A stretch of DNA of 64,000 bases from Cheiracanthium punctorium (GCA_038373885.1 JAWZYV010011610.1:1-64000), one strand, 5' to 3'; positions 46,853 through 58,338 are shown, counted from the stretch's first letter. Numbers and translations: made by a program. Notes: generated from the letters alone by a model not told the origin.

Positions 46853-47523
46853 CTAGCTGCGTACCCGTTCTCCGCACGGTGGGAAACGCATATTTTCCTT
46901 ACACATATAATTCGCATTAAGCCCAGTAATGCGGAATCTCAAAACGTGAAAAAATACTTGAATCGTGACTAAAAGTTGACGCCATGAGTGCAAATTTTAG
47001 ACGATTGCAACATGACACAAAAACTACGTCAATGTGACTGGCGATCAAAAAAAGAAAGAACTTTATGTTATGCAGACAAAACTTTTCTCTTTCGAAAAAT
47101 GCCCGATTTCTACATCATAATTCTCTTTGTGAGGTTTAATTTATAGCATTAATATATAGTATATACCACATAAATAACATTACATGATGTTGACAACAAT
47201 TTTATCTTGCATTTTTCAAAGCGTGGACAATGCATTAGCGCAGTTATGTTACACACGACTTTATTAAATTTTACCCAAGTTAAAAAACCTAAATGAAACA
47301 ACGGATGCATCATTTACGTTTAAAAGCCAAAAATGTACCCTGCTCCAGTGAAAATCATGTCGCTTTTGTAAGTGAAAACGTTCGTGATGTAACTTCTGGG
47401 AAAAAGCTTATTACCCTTATTGAACTCTTAATGCAGTCTCACACCTGTTACATAAAAGTGACGTTTATCTCACTGTCAATTCGTACTAAATAAATAATTT
47501 CATTTTTCATTTTTTACGGATTA

Positions 47524-47851
47524 CAGTTGACCCCTTTATAACATGGGTCTACAAAAAGAATTCTTAGAACATGACGAAAACATTGCGATCGTTTTCGTGC
47601 AACACGTTAAAAGAGACTCTTACAGTACGGTGAAATGAGACATATGTTCTGATATTATGAAGCCTTAGCTCCTGTAATTAACATTCCTTTTGAATGGCAA
47701 CACCAAACATCATTGGATTTTTACGGAGCGCGAATAAGTTTTGCCGCGATTATACCGCGCAGTTCGCACTCCAGGTGGAGTATAGAGTAGGGCCCGTACA
47801 ACACGGATTCCTATAACACGGAACGTATCTACCGTGTTAGGGAATCTACTG
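47524..47851. mobile_element. Tigger/pogo-like MITE
   Basis: Ends CAGTTGACCCCTTTATAACA and, reverse complemented, CAGTAGATTCCCTAACACGG, with TA on both sides (47522-47523, 47852-47853). CAGTTGACCC with TA target is the Tigger/pogo terminus. 328 bp, no transposase. Confidence 0.8.
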
Positions 47852-48078
47852 TAGTTGCATAGTGTCAAATTCAATACTTAAGAAAATTCTGGGTTGCCGT
47901 ATTTAGTAATATTTCATCTCACCTTGGTGGCCGAAATGTATTAAAACCAAATATCCGAACTGTATCAAAAGTAAAATTTACTAAAAGAAAATTTTTTAAT
48001 TTTGTATAACCCTCAGAACAACTTCGGAGTTTGCCATCTACGACGGTTTTTCGTGACGTGACAACTTATGCTTGCGTA

Positions 48079-48238
48079 CAGTGGCGTAGCCAAGGAGGGG
48101 ATAGGGGGTCACAACCCCCAAGCGGAGTTTTTTGCCATACAAAATGTATATTCTTCACTCCCTTATCGCACACACGTGTACATATATGCGAGTTGCAGTA
48201 GTCGTAACATTCCCATGAAAAATTTCTGGCTATTCCTG
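48079..48238 (-). mobile_element. hAT-type MITE, CAGTGGCGTAGCC family
   Basis: Left end CAGTGGCGTAGCCAAGG; the right end GGCTATTCCTG has drifted. Interior TTTTTTGCCATACAAAATGT and GTTGCAGTAGTCGTAAC match the family in reverse. Flanks CTTGCGTA / CTTACTCA are a weak TSD. Confidence 0.75.
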
Positions 48239-49079
48239 CTTACTCAATATACTTCAAGATCGCAATCTCCGCGGTAAAAAAAATGGTCTAAAAAATGTGA
48301 CACCAGAAAATTCTGATTAACGCAATGGGGTTACACAAATACGCGCCGGACATACGCTCTTGCTTCCGGAAGAGTAAATACATTAGAGGGTATGTGCTGC
48401 TCCGGATAATCTGCCAGCAAAACAGCAAAAATGACATCCACACTCGAAGGAAATAAAATTAAAGGTATGTAGAATTGCATAAAAACATCGATTATTTTTA
48501 AGGTGCAAGTCTGTTACAATTCTATTTGTTTCACAATTGATGCGTTTTCACTTTTTCGATTCTTAAAAGCTGTAGAAATGAGTGGTTTCACATAATTGTA
48601 AAATTTAACAACTTAAGTGGCAACAATGGATTCCGTTGCTACGGAAACTACAGCAATGTTAAAAATAGAACATGAAATGAATTATTCATGTTTACTCTGC
48701 TAGAACTGCCATATTGGCGAAATTAACACCGCCAGTCGATGGCAAATAGCTCAAATCACAAATTTAACTTGACACTAAAGGCAATACGCAATACTCTGTT
48801 TGGCGGAATTAAAAAAAAAAAATATCTATGCATACGCTAGTGACATAGGCTCATCTCAGTTGTGGAATGGAATCAATAATATGTACAGAGTTGCACTACA
48901 TTTGAATATTTTTCGCCAACTTTGCTAAGAAATGTACTAAAGTAGGAATCAACAAACATTTCAATTCGTAAAACAAAAAATATATTAGACAGTATTAATT
49001 ACGCCTTTCTAACAGCTTCTAGTAAAAGAAACTTCCGTAGCGCTGCTTTAACAAATAAGAATCAATTATTTATTACACA

Positions 49080-49830
49080 GTACTTCGATCGCCAAAATCC
49101 CAATATACACCATTTTGCGAGATTTTTTGTTTTCAGAAATCATTCGAAGCATTGATTTGACAGCAATCAAAATGGGGAATAGTTATCTGTCATTTATATG
49201 GTTCGATCGCCAATATTTAATGCAGGCATATTATTGATAAGCAGCAGTTATTTAAATTATTAACTATAGCGGGTTTTAATCACCGTTAAGTACCATGTGC
49301 AAAATGCGAGAATTTCAATTTTCTAAAATTTGGCGGAATTCCTCTAACTTAAATCAGTTTACTTAATTTGGTGAAAATTCTATAGATCGTTTAAAATCGC
49401 CTTAATAACTGCATTATTTCTGTATGAAAAATCGAAGTATAGCTCCGTAAAATGTATACTTGTTATTAAAAATACTATTTTGTTAAGCTCTTGGTAATTT
49501 GCGCCAAGCCCAAAACTGTACAAATCGGTAGGACCTATTACTTTCTCAAAATCGCCAAATGAGCCATTTTTTTTTCGACCAAACTAAAAAATATACATAT
49601 TAGTCTCGGAAATCTCTCAATCCCTTATTCTTTTACACATAAAAAACATTGAATTCCAGCTCTGATTTAACATGAACGCAATATTTTAATTAAAAAATAA
49701 CTTTGTAAATAATCTAAACAGAAAAAAATCATTATTCTTTTATTTTTACTGCAGGAGTCTAATTTAATAAAATAGCCAAACATGGCAACCTCGATGCTTA
49801 TTTCTCACTATTTTGACTACAGGGGTTACA
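49080..49830 (-). repeat. Dispersed repeat shared with 18.9-19.8 kb
   Basis: Second copy of the Helitron body described at 18950-19760, with similar block order and scattered substitutions and indels. Confidence 0.7.
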
Positions 49831-50010
49831 ATCACGGAATTGAGGAGAGCAAAAATTAGCGTTTTTTGATGGGGGTTTTATTAATATCTCCTAAACTAAT
49901 TCGAATTTCGAAATTTAAATTAGCGGAGGTTCTTTCTCGAAATTTTCTGAATTCGTGGATACCTCGTTCGAAAGTCAACTCCCAGCCGTTTAAGAGGAGA
50001 TGATGTTATA

Positions 50011-50040
50011 CACACACACACACACACACACACAGAGAGA
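50011..50040. repeat. (CA)n microsatellite
   Basis: Twelve CA repeats followed by a short GA run, in the sub-5' region of the fourth Helitron where others have TTTG or TGTG repeats. Confidence 0.9.
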
Positions 50041-50414
50041 TTTTAATAGTATAGAAGATAATGAATCGTATTTTAAAAAGGTGGCCTCTACACTTGACAT
50101 GTCTAGATTAAATACATGACTTCTATGTTTGGTATTTAAACCAGACTGCTGCCAATCCAACTACGCCACAAAAAAAGCAAATTTCCCGCACGAGACTGAC
50201 TTTTGCTTTTTCTTCCCTCTCACCCTCCCTCCAATGTTCGAACTTCTTTTAAAGTCAACCAATTCAAATATGAATCTAAATAACTTATGCAACAAAGCAC
50301 ACAATTTAAAATTATAAGATTACTAACCGAAAGCTTGATGAAGACGGACATTAACTCAAACAGCGTAACATCGCATAATAGCGGCCGCCAACAAAAGAAC
50401 GTCCTTTAAGATAC

Positions 50415-50479
50415 GTCTGCAATCCTTTGATGATCCTCCTCCATCCACTTTTCAAACTGGCTGGAAACATTGATTTGGC
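50415..50479 (-). CDS. Candidate internal or terminal coding exon, unknown gene
   Basis: On the reverse strand TTGTTTGCATTTCAG is a good acceptor at 50480-50481. It is followed by 21 open codons rich in acidic and charged residues (Q-I-N-V-S-S-Q-F-E-K-W-M-E-E-D-H-Q-R-I-A) to a possible donor GAC|GTATCT. If not spliced, the frame ends two codons later at TAA (50406-50408). The segment is more GC-rich and codon-like than its surroundings. The gene was not identified. It could belong with 39169-39250 (same strand, phase 0 joining possible to its first AG), but that is speculative. Confidence 0.3.
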
Positions 50480-50639
50480 CTGAAATGCAAACAAGACCAA
50501 ATATTAAAACCTGACAAGTTTCATTCTTTGTGAAAAAATTTTTCCTTCCAACCCTCCAGGGGCAGAGACTGAAAATTTCGTTCGCAGACCTCCAGCGACA
50601 TTTAGTTAAGCAAATTTTACAGGGGAATAAATTCACACT

Positions 50640-52784
50640 AGTCTGAAAACCAACTGCTGCTTGGGTTTCGTGCTTTTTTTTTTTTTTTAATATTTAGGAG
50701 ACTTTCCTTTGAAAATACCAGTCAAAGGCATTTACAAGCCAACTATAATTAAGAATCTATTTGAAAAATATTACTTATCCATTATCACTATACAACACTA
50801 GAAGTTAACCAGAGATTAGCGATTTGTGTAGTCAAATTAGGTGGTATGTTTCACAGCGCAGTTTAGAGGATTTTAAAAGGTATCTTGTTACGTTTTTATA
50901 GAAACACTAAAAGAAACCTAGACATAGACCGCAATATTATACAATATTCCCGTTGGATTACATTTCCAATTGAATGTGAACAAAATTTTATTAAAGTACT
51001 TTTTAAAATGGCATCTGATTTTTTTACTTGCCTGCTCGTGTATTACCTCAGTAAAGTTTAACTCTTGCAAAAGTTTTTACTCTGAAAGGCTGCATCGAGT
51101 CTTAACGTTTGCTTGAAAAGGGGGTTTAAAATTAACTAGTGATCTGACCGACACAGTATGCACGCTCTGCACACCATACCTACTAGGTACGGCCCTGGTA
51201 ATACGTATTGGACTTCAGGTGACAGAATTCTAAGCAAGTTTAATGGAATGATGCAACGCGCATAGCTAACGCTTACCAAATATTTCAAAGCGAAATCGGG
51301 TTTTTTTTAGTTACATATATGCCTGTTGCAAACTACCGCACTCTTTAAAGGAAACTGCTTAAGACAACGTCAAAGGTTTTTGACAATGCGATGTCTGCCA
51401 ATCATTTGAACAATTATAGAATGCGAATCTATATGTTGTGAAGAACATTTAATAGAGGAAAACATTCTACACTTAAAATTCAACATTTTATCACAGTTTT
51501 GTATACTTAAATTGGATCATTGTCTAAACAGCACCATTCATTTATAAGCGACTAAACAACGGATCTTAAGGATTAAGAAGTATACAACTATTCTACGCTT
51601 TTGTGTTTCGCAATTTAAGATTAAAATTGTAATTTAGCGACTTTTTTTTCAGAACAAGAATTTAAGCACATTGCAACGCTTTAGTTTTGATTTTTAGAAT
51701 TTTGAAAATTTTCAAAAATGCTCATGTTAATCTAAGGTCCTATAGTTCCACAGACCATGAAAAGAATTTTCTGAAGGGGGGAGGGGGAATAAATACCGAA
51801 AAAAATCAATTTTCATTGGAAATTAACTTATGGTAATGGCTTAAGTTCTACAATTGAAAATAAGATTCAGTCACAAGTAGATTGCCTTTACAGCCTTATT
51901 GCCTAGCTTCTTTCCTCCAACAGTTTATCAAAGATACTGACAAGTTGAGACATACTTAATGAAATAAGCCACTCACGACAAATACAATTTTAGCAGTGTC
52001 TGAATAACGTAAACAGAAATACAGTCCCCCCCCCCCAATATTCTTCCCAACTACAGTAGTGGTTATTTACCATTATCGCTTATTCAATTTTCCGGCAAGA
52101 TTCTGGTTACCATACTCTGGTAATCTACGATTTTTTGAAATGAGAGAACCAAATTGCGTTAGCACACGTGCCACCCGATTGCAATCACCGGAATAAGTGA
52201 CACATCAAATTGCAATGATTTCCAGATTAAGCGCCACAATCAGAATTTTGTCCATAGAAATTTAACAAATTTTCAATTTAAAATAAAACTGCACTCTCTG
52301 TCGTCCCCATATAGGACAATGCTCCCAAACCATTTCAAAGAAACAAACTTACATCTGATAAATTAGCTGCAGTGCTTCCATTACTTGGGGCGACCATAAC
52401 TTTTCATAAGCATATGCTTAATACAAGAAAAAATGAAGTCTTATATCAAAGAACTTTACTTCACTAAAACATACAAGAGCTCGTATCATAATGCAAGTGA
52501 AGTAATATATCAAGTTCTCTCGTTGCATTATATACTCACAGGCACGGAGGTTGAGAAATGTGTTTAGCTGTCTCGAATAAATCTTTGTGCCTTCGATTCT
52601 AGAGGTTTCGTATCAGTGGTGGCTTACGAGAAATTCGTCAGAGTGTCGTAGCTTTTGATTGAACCCTTTGAAACGCAATGATTGATGTTGTTGTAACTGG
52701 AACATGTATTCTCGATGAATTTGTGTGCTTGGTTTTAAGAAACCGCTTACAAATCCTCGTCAGAGGACGTGGACAACACAATAG
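50640..52784. other. Non-coding, repeat-poor sequence
   Basis: About 2 kb without supported genes. A T run at 50671-50687 and a hAT-like end fragment at 51168-51195 (reverse CAGGGCCGTACCTAGTAGG) are the only structures. It could be an intron upstream of the candidate exon at 50.4 kb. Confidence 0.35.
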
Positions 52785-52921
52785 GCGAGGTGCCCCTGTT
52801 GGGGTCTTTCTAAGGGGTCCTAACCCGTATTCATGCTAAGTTTCGGAGAAAACCACGGAAAACTCCGAACGGCTGAGTCAGCGGACGGGGCCTGGAGATC
52901 TATTCTGCCACGTTCGTTTAA

Positions 52922-53083
52922 GCGAACGTTCGGATGTGGGACATCAAATTGACGTCATTCGCAACCTGTTAACGTATGCTGGTATTCCGCAAGGTATGGT
53001 AGAGCTTTAGGTGCAGATTCGCCCTACCGAATATTTACATTCTAGCATACGTTTTGAAATACGTCACACATCCGAACATTCGC
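52922..53083. mobile_element. TTAA-flanked MITE, GCGAACGTTCGG ends
   Basis: TTAA at 52918-52921 and 53084-53087. Ends GCGAACGTTCGGATGTG and CACATCCGAACATTCGC are inverted with one mismatch. 162 bp. TTAA specificity suggests a piggyBac-type origin. Confidence 0.75.
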
Positions 53084-53087
53084 TTAA

Positions 53088-53384
53088 CCCATTTGTGCCT
53101 GGATATTTTTGCAACTTTTCTTCGATTTTTACTGCCAACAGAAATAATAGATAAATTTCTGATGTCAACTTCTTGACTGACACAAGGGATGATTGAACAA
53201 GGGATGATTTCTTTTAAAATCATTAAGCATAAAAATCGAAATATCAACATCCTACTTGGTCATGTTAAAATATTTTGTAGAGTTGAGGCTCAATACTCAT
53301 GAATAAAGGCTAGGGAAAATAAATAACGTTTTCGACTAATAGCGAAAATGCCGTCCCAAAAAAGGGACACTAGGCATAAATGGG
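53088..53384. mobile_element. TTAA-flanked MITE, CCCATTTGTGCC ends
   Basis: Shares TTAA 53084-53087 with the previous element and has TTAA at 53385-53388. Ends CCCATTTGTGCCT and AGGCATAAATGGG. A related right-end remnant (AAAGGGACGCTAGGCACAAA) lies at 61520-61541. Confidence 0.75.
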
Positions 53385-53478
53385 TTAAACGAACGTGGCA
53401 GAATAGAACCTCTGATTTTGAACCACGCACCGTACGTTTCTCAGCTCAGAGCGCTGTGCGCTCGGCCACTGGTGGGGC

Positions 53479-53850
53479 TGCGCAGCCACTTCCCAATGCC
53501 GATAAAGAGCATCTGTTGCCCCTGCTTGATTTAACTACCAGCAACATGTCGGTAGATCGAATCGACCTTCGCGTGCCACAGAGCTTAAGAACATGTTTGC
53601 TCTGTGGTACGTGAAGGGCGATTCGATCGACAGCCATGTTGCTGACAGTCAAATCCAGCGATGGCAACGGATGCACTTTTTTGACATCGGGCAGTCTATC
53701 TAGTCTAGTCCGAAATTAATTTCCTGAAATTCCAAACTTTTGAAAAATTGCCATAACGTCCTACTATTTAAGATACGCGAGAGGACTTCTTTCCGTATTT
53801 TATAAAAAGACTACTTTTAAAACATCAGACCATTTGAGGACAATATTTAG
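53479..53850 (-). mobile_element. Diverged hairpin MITE relative
   Basis: Two inverted arms (about 53485-53590 and 53605-53695) carry TTAACTACCAGCAACATG and CATGTTGCTGACAGTCAA, with the hairpin tip around GCTCTGTGGTACGTG. Same organisation as the TTAA hairpin MITEs, but the core differs and the termini are not clear. Confidence 0.6.
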
Positions 53851-54150
53851 AAAGTTCGGAATTTTAGCCAAATCTAGGATCCGTACAAACCCTAGTCATG
53901 ATGACTCTCTCCAACCTTTGCTGATGACAGAAGTAATAGATAAATTTCTGACATCCACTACATGACAAAGAGATGATTTCTTTCCTCATTCTCTGCTGAT
54001 AACGAGCCGGTGCGATGCTGTCACGAATGTAAGCTAAATGTCTTATATCGCTTTTTTGTGAATAACTACTGCGAAATGCTGCAAAAGTGCCCCTCCAATC
54101 TTCAAAGAAAATCGCGATCTATAGAGAATTTCCACGTGACGTCACTGAAT

Positions 54151-54151
<1 letters not shown>

Positions 54152-54183
<32 letters not shown>
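54152..54183. repeat. Poly-T tract
   Basis: About 32 consecutive T; possibly a retroposon tail in reverse, but no body was recognised. Confidence 0.9.
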
Positions 54184-54184
<1 letters not shown>

Positions 54185-54307
54185 TCAACTCGGATATTTA
54201 GGTATACAAAGCCACATTTTCGGCCAATGACCATTCTCAAATGAACGAATGTTTGTCAAAAAAAAAAGTTGGCTGGTAAGATGTGACATAGTGATAATGA
54301 ACTAGGT

Positions 54308-54477
54308 CAGTGGCGTAGGCAAGGGGGGTTAGGGAGGTAACAACCCTCCATGAGGAATTTTTTGCCATAGAAATTGTATATTCTTCAATCCCTTATCACA
54401 CACACGTACACATATACTATGTGAGTTGCAGTAGTCAGGGATTTCCGCCTCATGAAAAATTTCTGACTACGCCACTG
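54308..54477 (-). mobile_element. hAT-type MITE, CAGTGGCGTAG family
   Basis: Ends CAGTGGCGTAGGC and GACTACGCCACTG; interior TTTTTTGCCATAGAAATTGT and GAGTTGCAGTAGTC as in the copies at 48079 and 60511. TSD not clear. Confidence 0.82.
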
Positions 54478-55464
54478 ACATCAGTGAAACAGCTCTATGG
54501 GGGTGGATAAATAGTAAAAATCGGAAAACTATACCGTTTAAGTGAAGCTGGATTGATAGTGTCCGTCCTATACCAGTAAGACGCCGCGATGACGTCCCTC
54601 AGCGGACAGCATTGTTCTGACGTCACACATCGCTGGCATATGGCTGGCGTGATTCCATTGGTGCATTGACTCCTGCACCGAAAGCTCACGAAAGGGCAGC
54701 CAAATATGCGTTTCACACTTGCGTCGTTCGCGCCGGTTTGACGACGCTCGCGCCAGTTGGGTCTTTCGCTCGCGCCAGTTGTGTTCACACTTGAAACGAT
54801 TTGTCCTGGGTTACTAGATTTTAGTGGGTTGCTCGATTTGGCTTGCTATCTCTTTTGGCTGATAAGAAAGATATTATTAAATAATTCACTTCAGTTCAAG
54901 AACACTTTGCATATTTATCTTAATAGAAATCAAATTTTTAAGAATATAAAAAACATATTAAAAATTTTCCCTTATTTAATTTTTTGTTTCATGAATGGTT
55001 TCTAATTATTTTAATTGTGAAAAAAATATTTTTAGAATCAGATAAAAGTATTTTGTAATTTCAGACCATGTTCAGATTGCTTGACTCTTGCTTGAAAATA
55101 AACATCAATTTTGTCTATACTGTGTGGATTACGATTTACTGCATTTTTTTCTTTCTTTTTTCAAGGAAAAATAATATAATACTCAAAAGGAGTTTTATTG
55201 GGAGGATAAATATTAAAATCTACTCTTTTGTTTCTAAGAGATAAAATTATTCATTATAATATCTAGATAGCTTTATAATATTAAATGAAGTTCATTAATC
55301 ATTACCATTTGAATAGTTATTAATCATTTATCCTTACTCTTTAATTTTAGATAACTGCACTCATTTGGTAATTCACTTAAAAATTAAAATGTGGAATGCT
55401 ATAAGCAATATTCTAAGAAGTATCACCACCTTCCCCCCATTTTCTCTTTCAACAATTATGATTC

Positions 55465-55629
55465 CAGTGGCGTATGCAAGAGGGGGGTTGGGGGTTCAAC
55501 CCCGCCCCGCTTGTCAAAAATTTTTTAACAAAATGTCCATAAATTTTCATTTTTAGCTTAAATACTATGCATTTTAACGCAAAGCTATGTCTATAACCCC
55601 CCCTTGAAGGAAGTCTGCATACGCCACTG
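55465..55629. mobile_element. hAT-type MITE, CAGTGGCGTATGC ends
   Basis: Perfect 14-bp TIR CAGTGGCGTATGCA / TGCATACGCCACTG. Flanks TATGATTC and TAAAATTC agree at 6/8. G-rich run inside the left end, C-rich inside the right. Confidence 0.85.
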
Positions 55630-56080
55630 TAAAATTCTATTTACTCTGAAGATTTCTGTGACTATTTCTGGTTATAAGATTTAAATGAGACTAATGTTTT
55701 AGTCGTTAAAAATCTTTACTACATCATTTGTATTTTGAACGAACAGTGAAAATGTGCTTTAGCCTACCACTTGGCGATTGTCAACAAACTGGTGAGTTGG
55801 CACTTTTCTGTGGAACGTTTATAGGATTGCAACCTCTTCTGCTCTGCTGGGTTCATAATCTCTGGGTTCCATTATTTTGGCTTTTCTCGTTTGGCAACAC
55901 GTATGGGACACTAAAGGCTGTGAGATTCAGTTACAGAGGAAGCACGCTTGATTTTTGTGATTATTTTCCCAAGATGCAGAAACATAAACAAAATGGTGAT
56001 TTAGGAAAACGAAATATTTTTTTTTAATGGAACAACTATTTAAATAAAAAATAACAAACTATTAAAAACAAAAGAGGAAG
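55630..56080. other. Unassigned sequence with a 99-codon frame
   Basis: The open frame 55728-56027 on the forward strand is rich in aromatic and hydrophobic residues in its middle but matches no family I know. Coding status is doubtful. Confidence 0.3.
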
Positions 56081-56290
56081 GGCCCCCTCGAAAATATGCT
56101 AATGCTGGTCATTTGCGAGACACAAAAAAACATCACTTCGGGTCCGGCTATCACTTTAGGGGCCCCCTGGAATATAAGCTAACACTTGCCCTTTGCGATA
56201 CCCAAAAAAACATCAGTGGGTCCGGCCATCACTTTAGGGGCCATCTGGAAAATAAGCTAACACTTGCTCTTTGCGAGACCCAAGACATCA
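56081..56290 (+). repeat. Tandem repeat, about 79-bp unit, 2.7 copies
   Basis: Units begin at about 56081, 56161 and 56239. Each contains GGCCCCCTGG-like, AAGCTAACACTTGCCCTTTG, CGAGACCCAA and CCGGCCATCACTTTAGG. Copies differ by a few substitutions. Confidence 0.9.
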
Positions 56291-56659
56291 GTCAAATGGT
56301 GTGAAAAACAACTGGATATGAATCATAATACAGTTGTAGATTGGAACAACTACTTGAGAGAAGTTTGTGTATCAGTATTAACATAAATATGAGTAAAAAA
56401 AAAATCAGTGGTCTTGAAAAAATAGTTGAGATAGATGAGAGCTTATTTACAGAACGAAAGAACAATGTCGCAATTAGAGGCATACAAACAATATAAAACA
56501 TCATTTACAGTTTATCAAAATTCCATGCAATTCGCTTCAGTAATTATATTTTTACAGTATCATGTAATCAAAAATTAACGTAAATTAAGATCACAAATTA
56601 AACAATCCATTAAGACGGTTTGGAAAACAAACCATTATTTATTCAATGAAATTATCACA

Positions 56660-57165
56660 TGATGTGCTCAATATGCGATCCACCTGATGTAACCACATGC
56701 TGAAAATGTAAAACAGCATGGTCCACCGTCACATTTAAAATCTTTGGTGTAACACACCTCACGTCTCGTTCTGCTAGATTTCAATTGAGCAAAAGAGGCA
56801 TGTCGTTCTCTATAAACCATATCTTTCAAATGTCCCCACAAATAAAAATCACAAGGATTAAGTTCCGGTGAATGTGGGGGCCAAAAGTTGTCGAAACATC
56901 TGCTTATGACTCTGTCCGCACCAAAGGTATCATGTAACAATTTTTTAACAATGTTAGCAATGTGAGGGTGTGCTTCATCCTGCATACATACCGTGGTTTC
57001 TAAACAATGTCTCTCTTGCAATGCTGGAATCAATTGTTCTCTCAACATCGCACCGTAGCTAGTCCCTGTAACACTACAGCGTTTGGGACCACTTGGAGTT
57101 GGGTTTTTTCACGTTTAGCGTATTGGTTGCTCGTTCCCCATATCCTGCAATTATAAACATTTATA
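56660..57165 (-). pseudogene. mariner/Tc1-superfamily transposase remnant
   Basis: Cut-and-paste transposase fragment. Upstream piece (57165-57050) has R-I-W-G-T-S-N-Q, like the conserved W-G-x-E-x-P segment. The main frame 57048-56668 contains M-Q-D-E-A-H-P-H (second catalytic D), W-P-P-H-S-P-E-L-N-P-C-D-F and Y-L-W-G-H-L-K-D. The D of MQD and the D of PCDF are separated by 42 residues, wider than the classical 34 and near the DD41D-type groups. The N-terminal DNA-binding domain and first D are missing or unreadable, and the two pieces lie in different frames. Ends of the element were not found. Confidence 0.85.
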
Positions 57166-57389
57166 CAACCTGATAGTGTAAAACTCGACACTCTAATCAA
57201 GCACAAAAGAGACACTGTTAATGGGAATTGAACAATGTTTGCCTCTACCATCCAAAAATTTTTAAGTTCACTATAACCGAAGTCATAGTTCACTAAAACC
57301 AAAAAATGCTATGTACATTTCTAATGTATGTGAATCAGGACTAAGGAAATGTGTTCACTGTATTTGAAAGTTAACTATATGCAGAGTTG

Positions 57390-58110
57390 ACTGTGTATAC
57401 CAAATTTCAGCTCAATCGAATGCACCATTTAGGAGCTATTGTGTTCACTCGCATACACGCACACATAAACCTCATAAAAATAGTATAAATGAATTCAGTA
57501 GACCACAAAACGCATAGCTGCCAACCTTCCAGGAAAAGATTAAGGAACATAACACGTGGTCATAAAATCAGAAATAAGGAACACGTGGATCCACACGTGT
57601 GTGGTTCTGATAAGGACACACAGAAATATGCGTGGTCATTAAATGTATGATTAAATATACCATTAAAAATCTTACATTAACAGAATTAAATTATCATGTG
57701 TAGAGAGATGATGTGCCTATATAATCATTAATTTATAAAAATAAATTATTCTTAACTTATTTCTACAAAACTTAAATGCTTAATGTAATAAATACTTGAA
57801 AGAATAAGATAAATATCATTCAATTAAATTTATTGCCTTATTTACAAGGATAAATGATTTACCAGAAGCTAAAAATGTACATGTTCTTCCTTTTTTCTTT
57901 TCATTTTTAAAAATCCTTACACAGAAGCTGAAAAATGGAACATTTTGGCTTAAAAACGTATTTACGGAATAAAGCTCAAAAAACGGAACGAATCCGTATA
58001 AACGGAACACTTGGTAGCTATGACAAAATGTGTAAATATTTAAAAACCTCTAAGTTGAATTTTTTCATGATTACAATACTTTCCTTACATGATACATGTT
58101 CGTACAGTAA
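57390..58110 (+). repeat. Dispersed repeat R, copy 2, split by a hAT element
   Basis: Counterpart of 23060-25245: no Helitron here, but a hAT insertion at 57513-58022. The two outer parts read continuously in copy 1 (CAAAACGTGTCAATA) across the hAT site. Confidence 0.75.
57513..58022. mobile_element. hAT-type element, CATAGCTGCCAAC ends
   Basis: Ends CATAGCTGCCAACCTTCC and, in reverse complement, CATAGCTACCAAGTGTTCC. Flanks ACAAAACG (57505-57512) and ACAAAATG (58023-58030) match at 7/8. Copy 1 of repeat R shows the site without it. 510 bp, no transposase recognised. Confidence 0.85.
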
Positions 58111-58338
58111 TAACTGAACTGTAAAGAAAGTGAATTAATAAAAACATGATAAAATGAGAGGAAAGCTCATCTTTCAAAAAGTTTAATCTAAATTTAGTGA
58201 TAGTTTCATACCTGCCTACATTATTGGGGAAAATCGAGTAGATTTCCTTGGCGTGCCAACATTTTGAATTTTTAGAAATTTATAATAGGAAAATACAGGG
58301 ATTTTTCTTGTAAACAATTATGAAAGAAATAAAAAAAA

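Larger units (their letters stand above)
46853..50058 (-). mobile_element. Diverged Helitron, fourth in the row
   Basis: CTAG end at 46853-46856 with the same CCGTTCTCCGCACGGT hairpin as units 1-3. The first few hundred bases are recognisably related (ATGACACAAAAACTACGTC ... GTGACTGGCGATCA). Its presumed 5' end TCTTCTATACTATTAAAATC lies at 50058, next to an AC/GT run. The body shares 49080-49830 with the 18.9-19.8 kb Helitron. A Tigger-like MITE and a hAT MITE are nested inside. Pairing of the two ends is inferred. Confidence 0.6.
52896..53414. repeat. Palindrome split at its central TTAA
   Basis: The arm ending CTGCCACGTTCGTTTAA (to 52921) is the exact reverse complement of the arm starting TTAAACGAACGTGGCAG (from 53385), about 21 bp each around a shared TTAA. 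Removing 52922-53388 restores a continuous palindrome centred on TTTAAA. Two TTAA elements sit between the arms. Confidence 0.8.
52785..53478 (-). mobile_element. tRNA-derived SINE family B, split by insertion
   Basis: Left part 52785-52895 has TCGGAGAAAACCACGGAAAA; right part 53415-53478 has TTTTGAACCACGC and CTCGGCCACTGGTGGGGC. On the reverse strand the right part reads like a tRNA-Ser/Leu head: GTGGCCGAGCGCACAGCGC, then GCGTGGTTCAAAATC as B-box. An inserted segment of about 520 bp (52896-53414) interrupts it. Confidence 0.65.

Noticed and set aside
53348..53676. Overlapping 88- and 76-codon frames
   Set aside because: They translate the split SINE and the arms of a hairpin MITE; near-identical antisense peptides simply reflect the palindrome.
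55728..56027. 99-codon frame as a small membrane protein
   Set aside because: It has a hydrophobic middle, but no homology was recognised and it sits between a hAT MITE and a minisatellite; left as unassigned.
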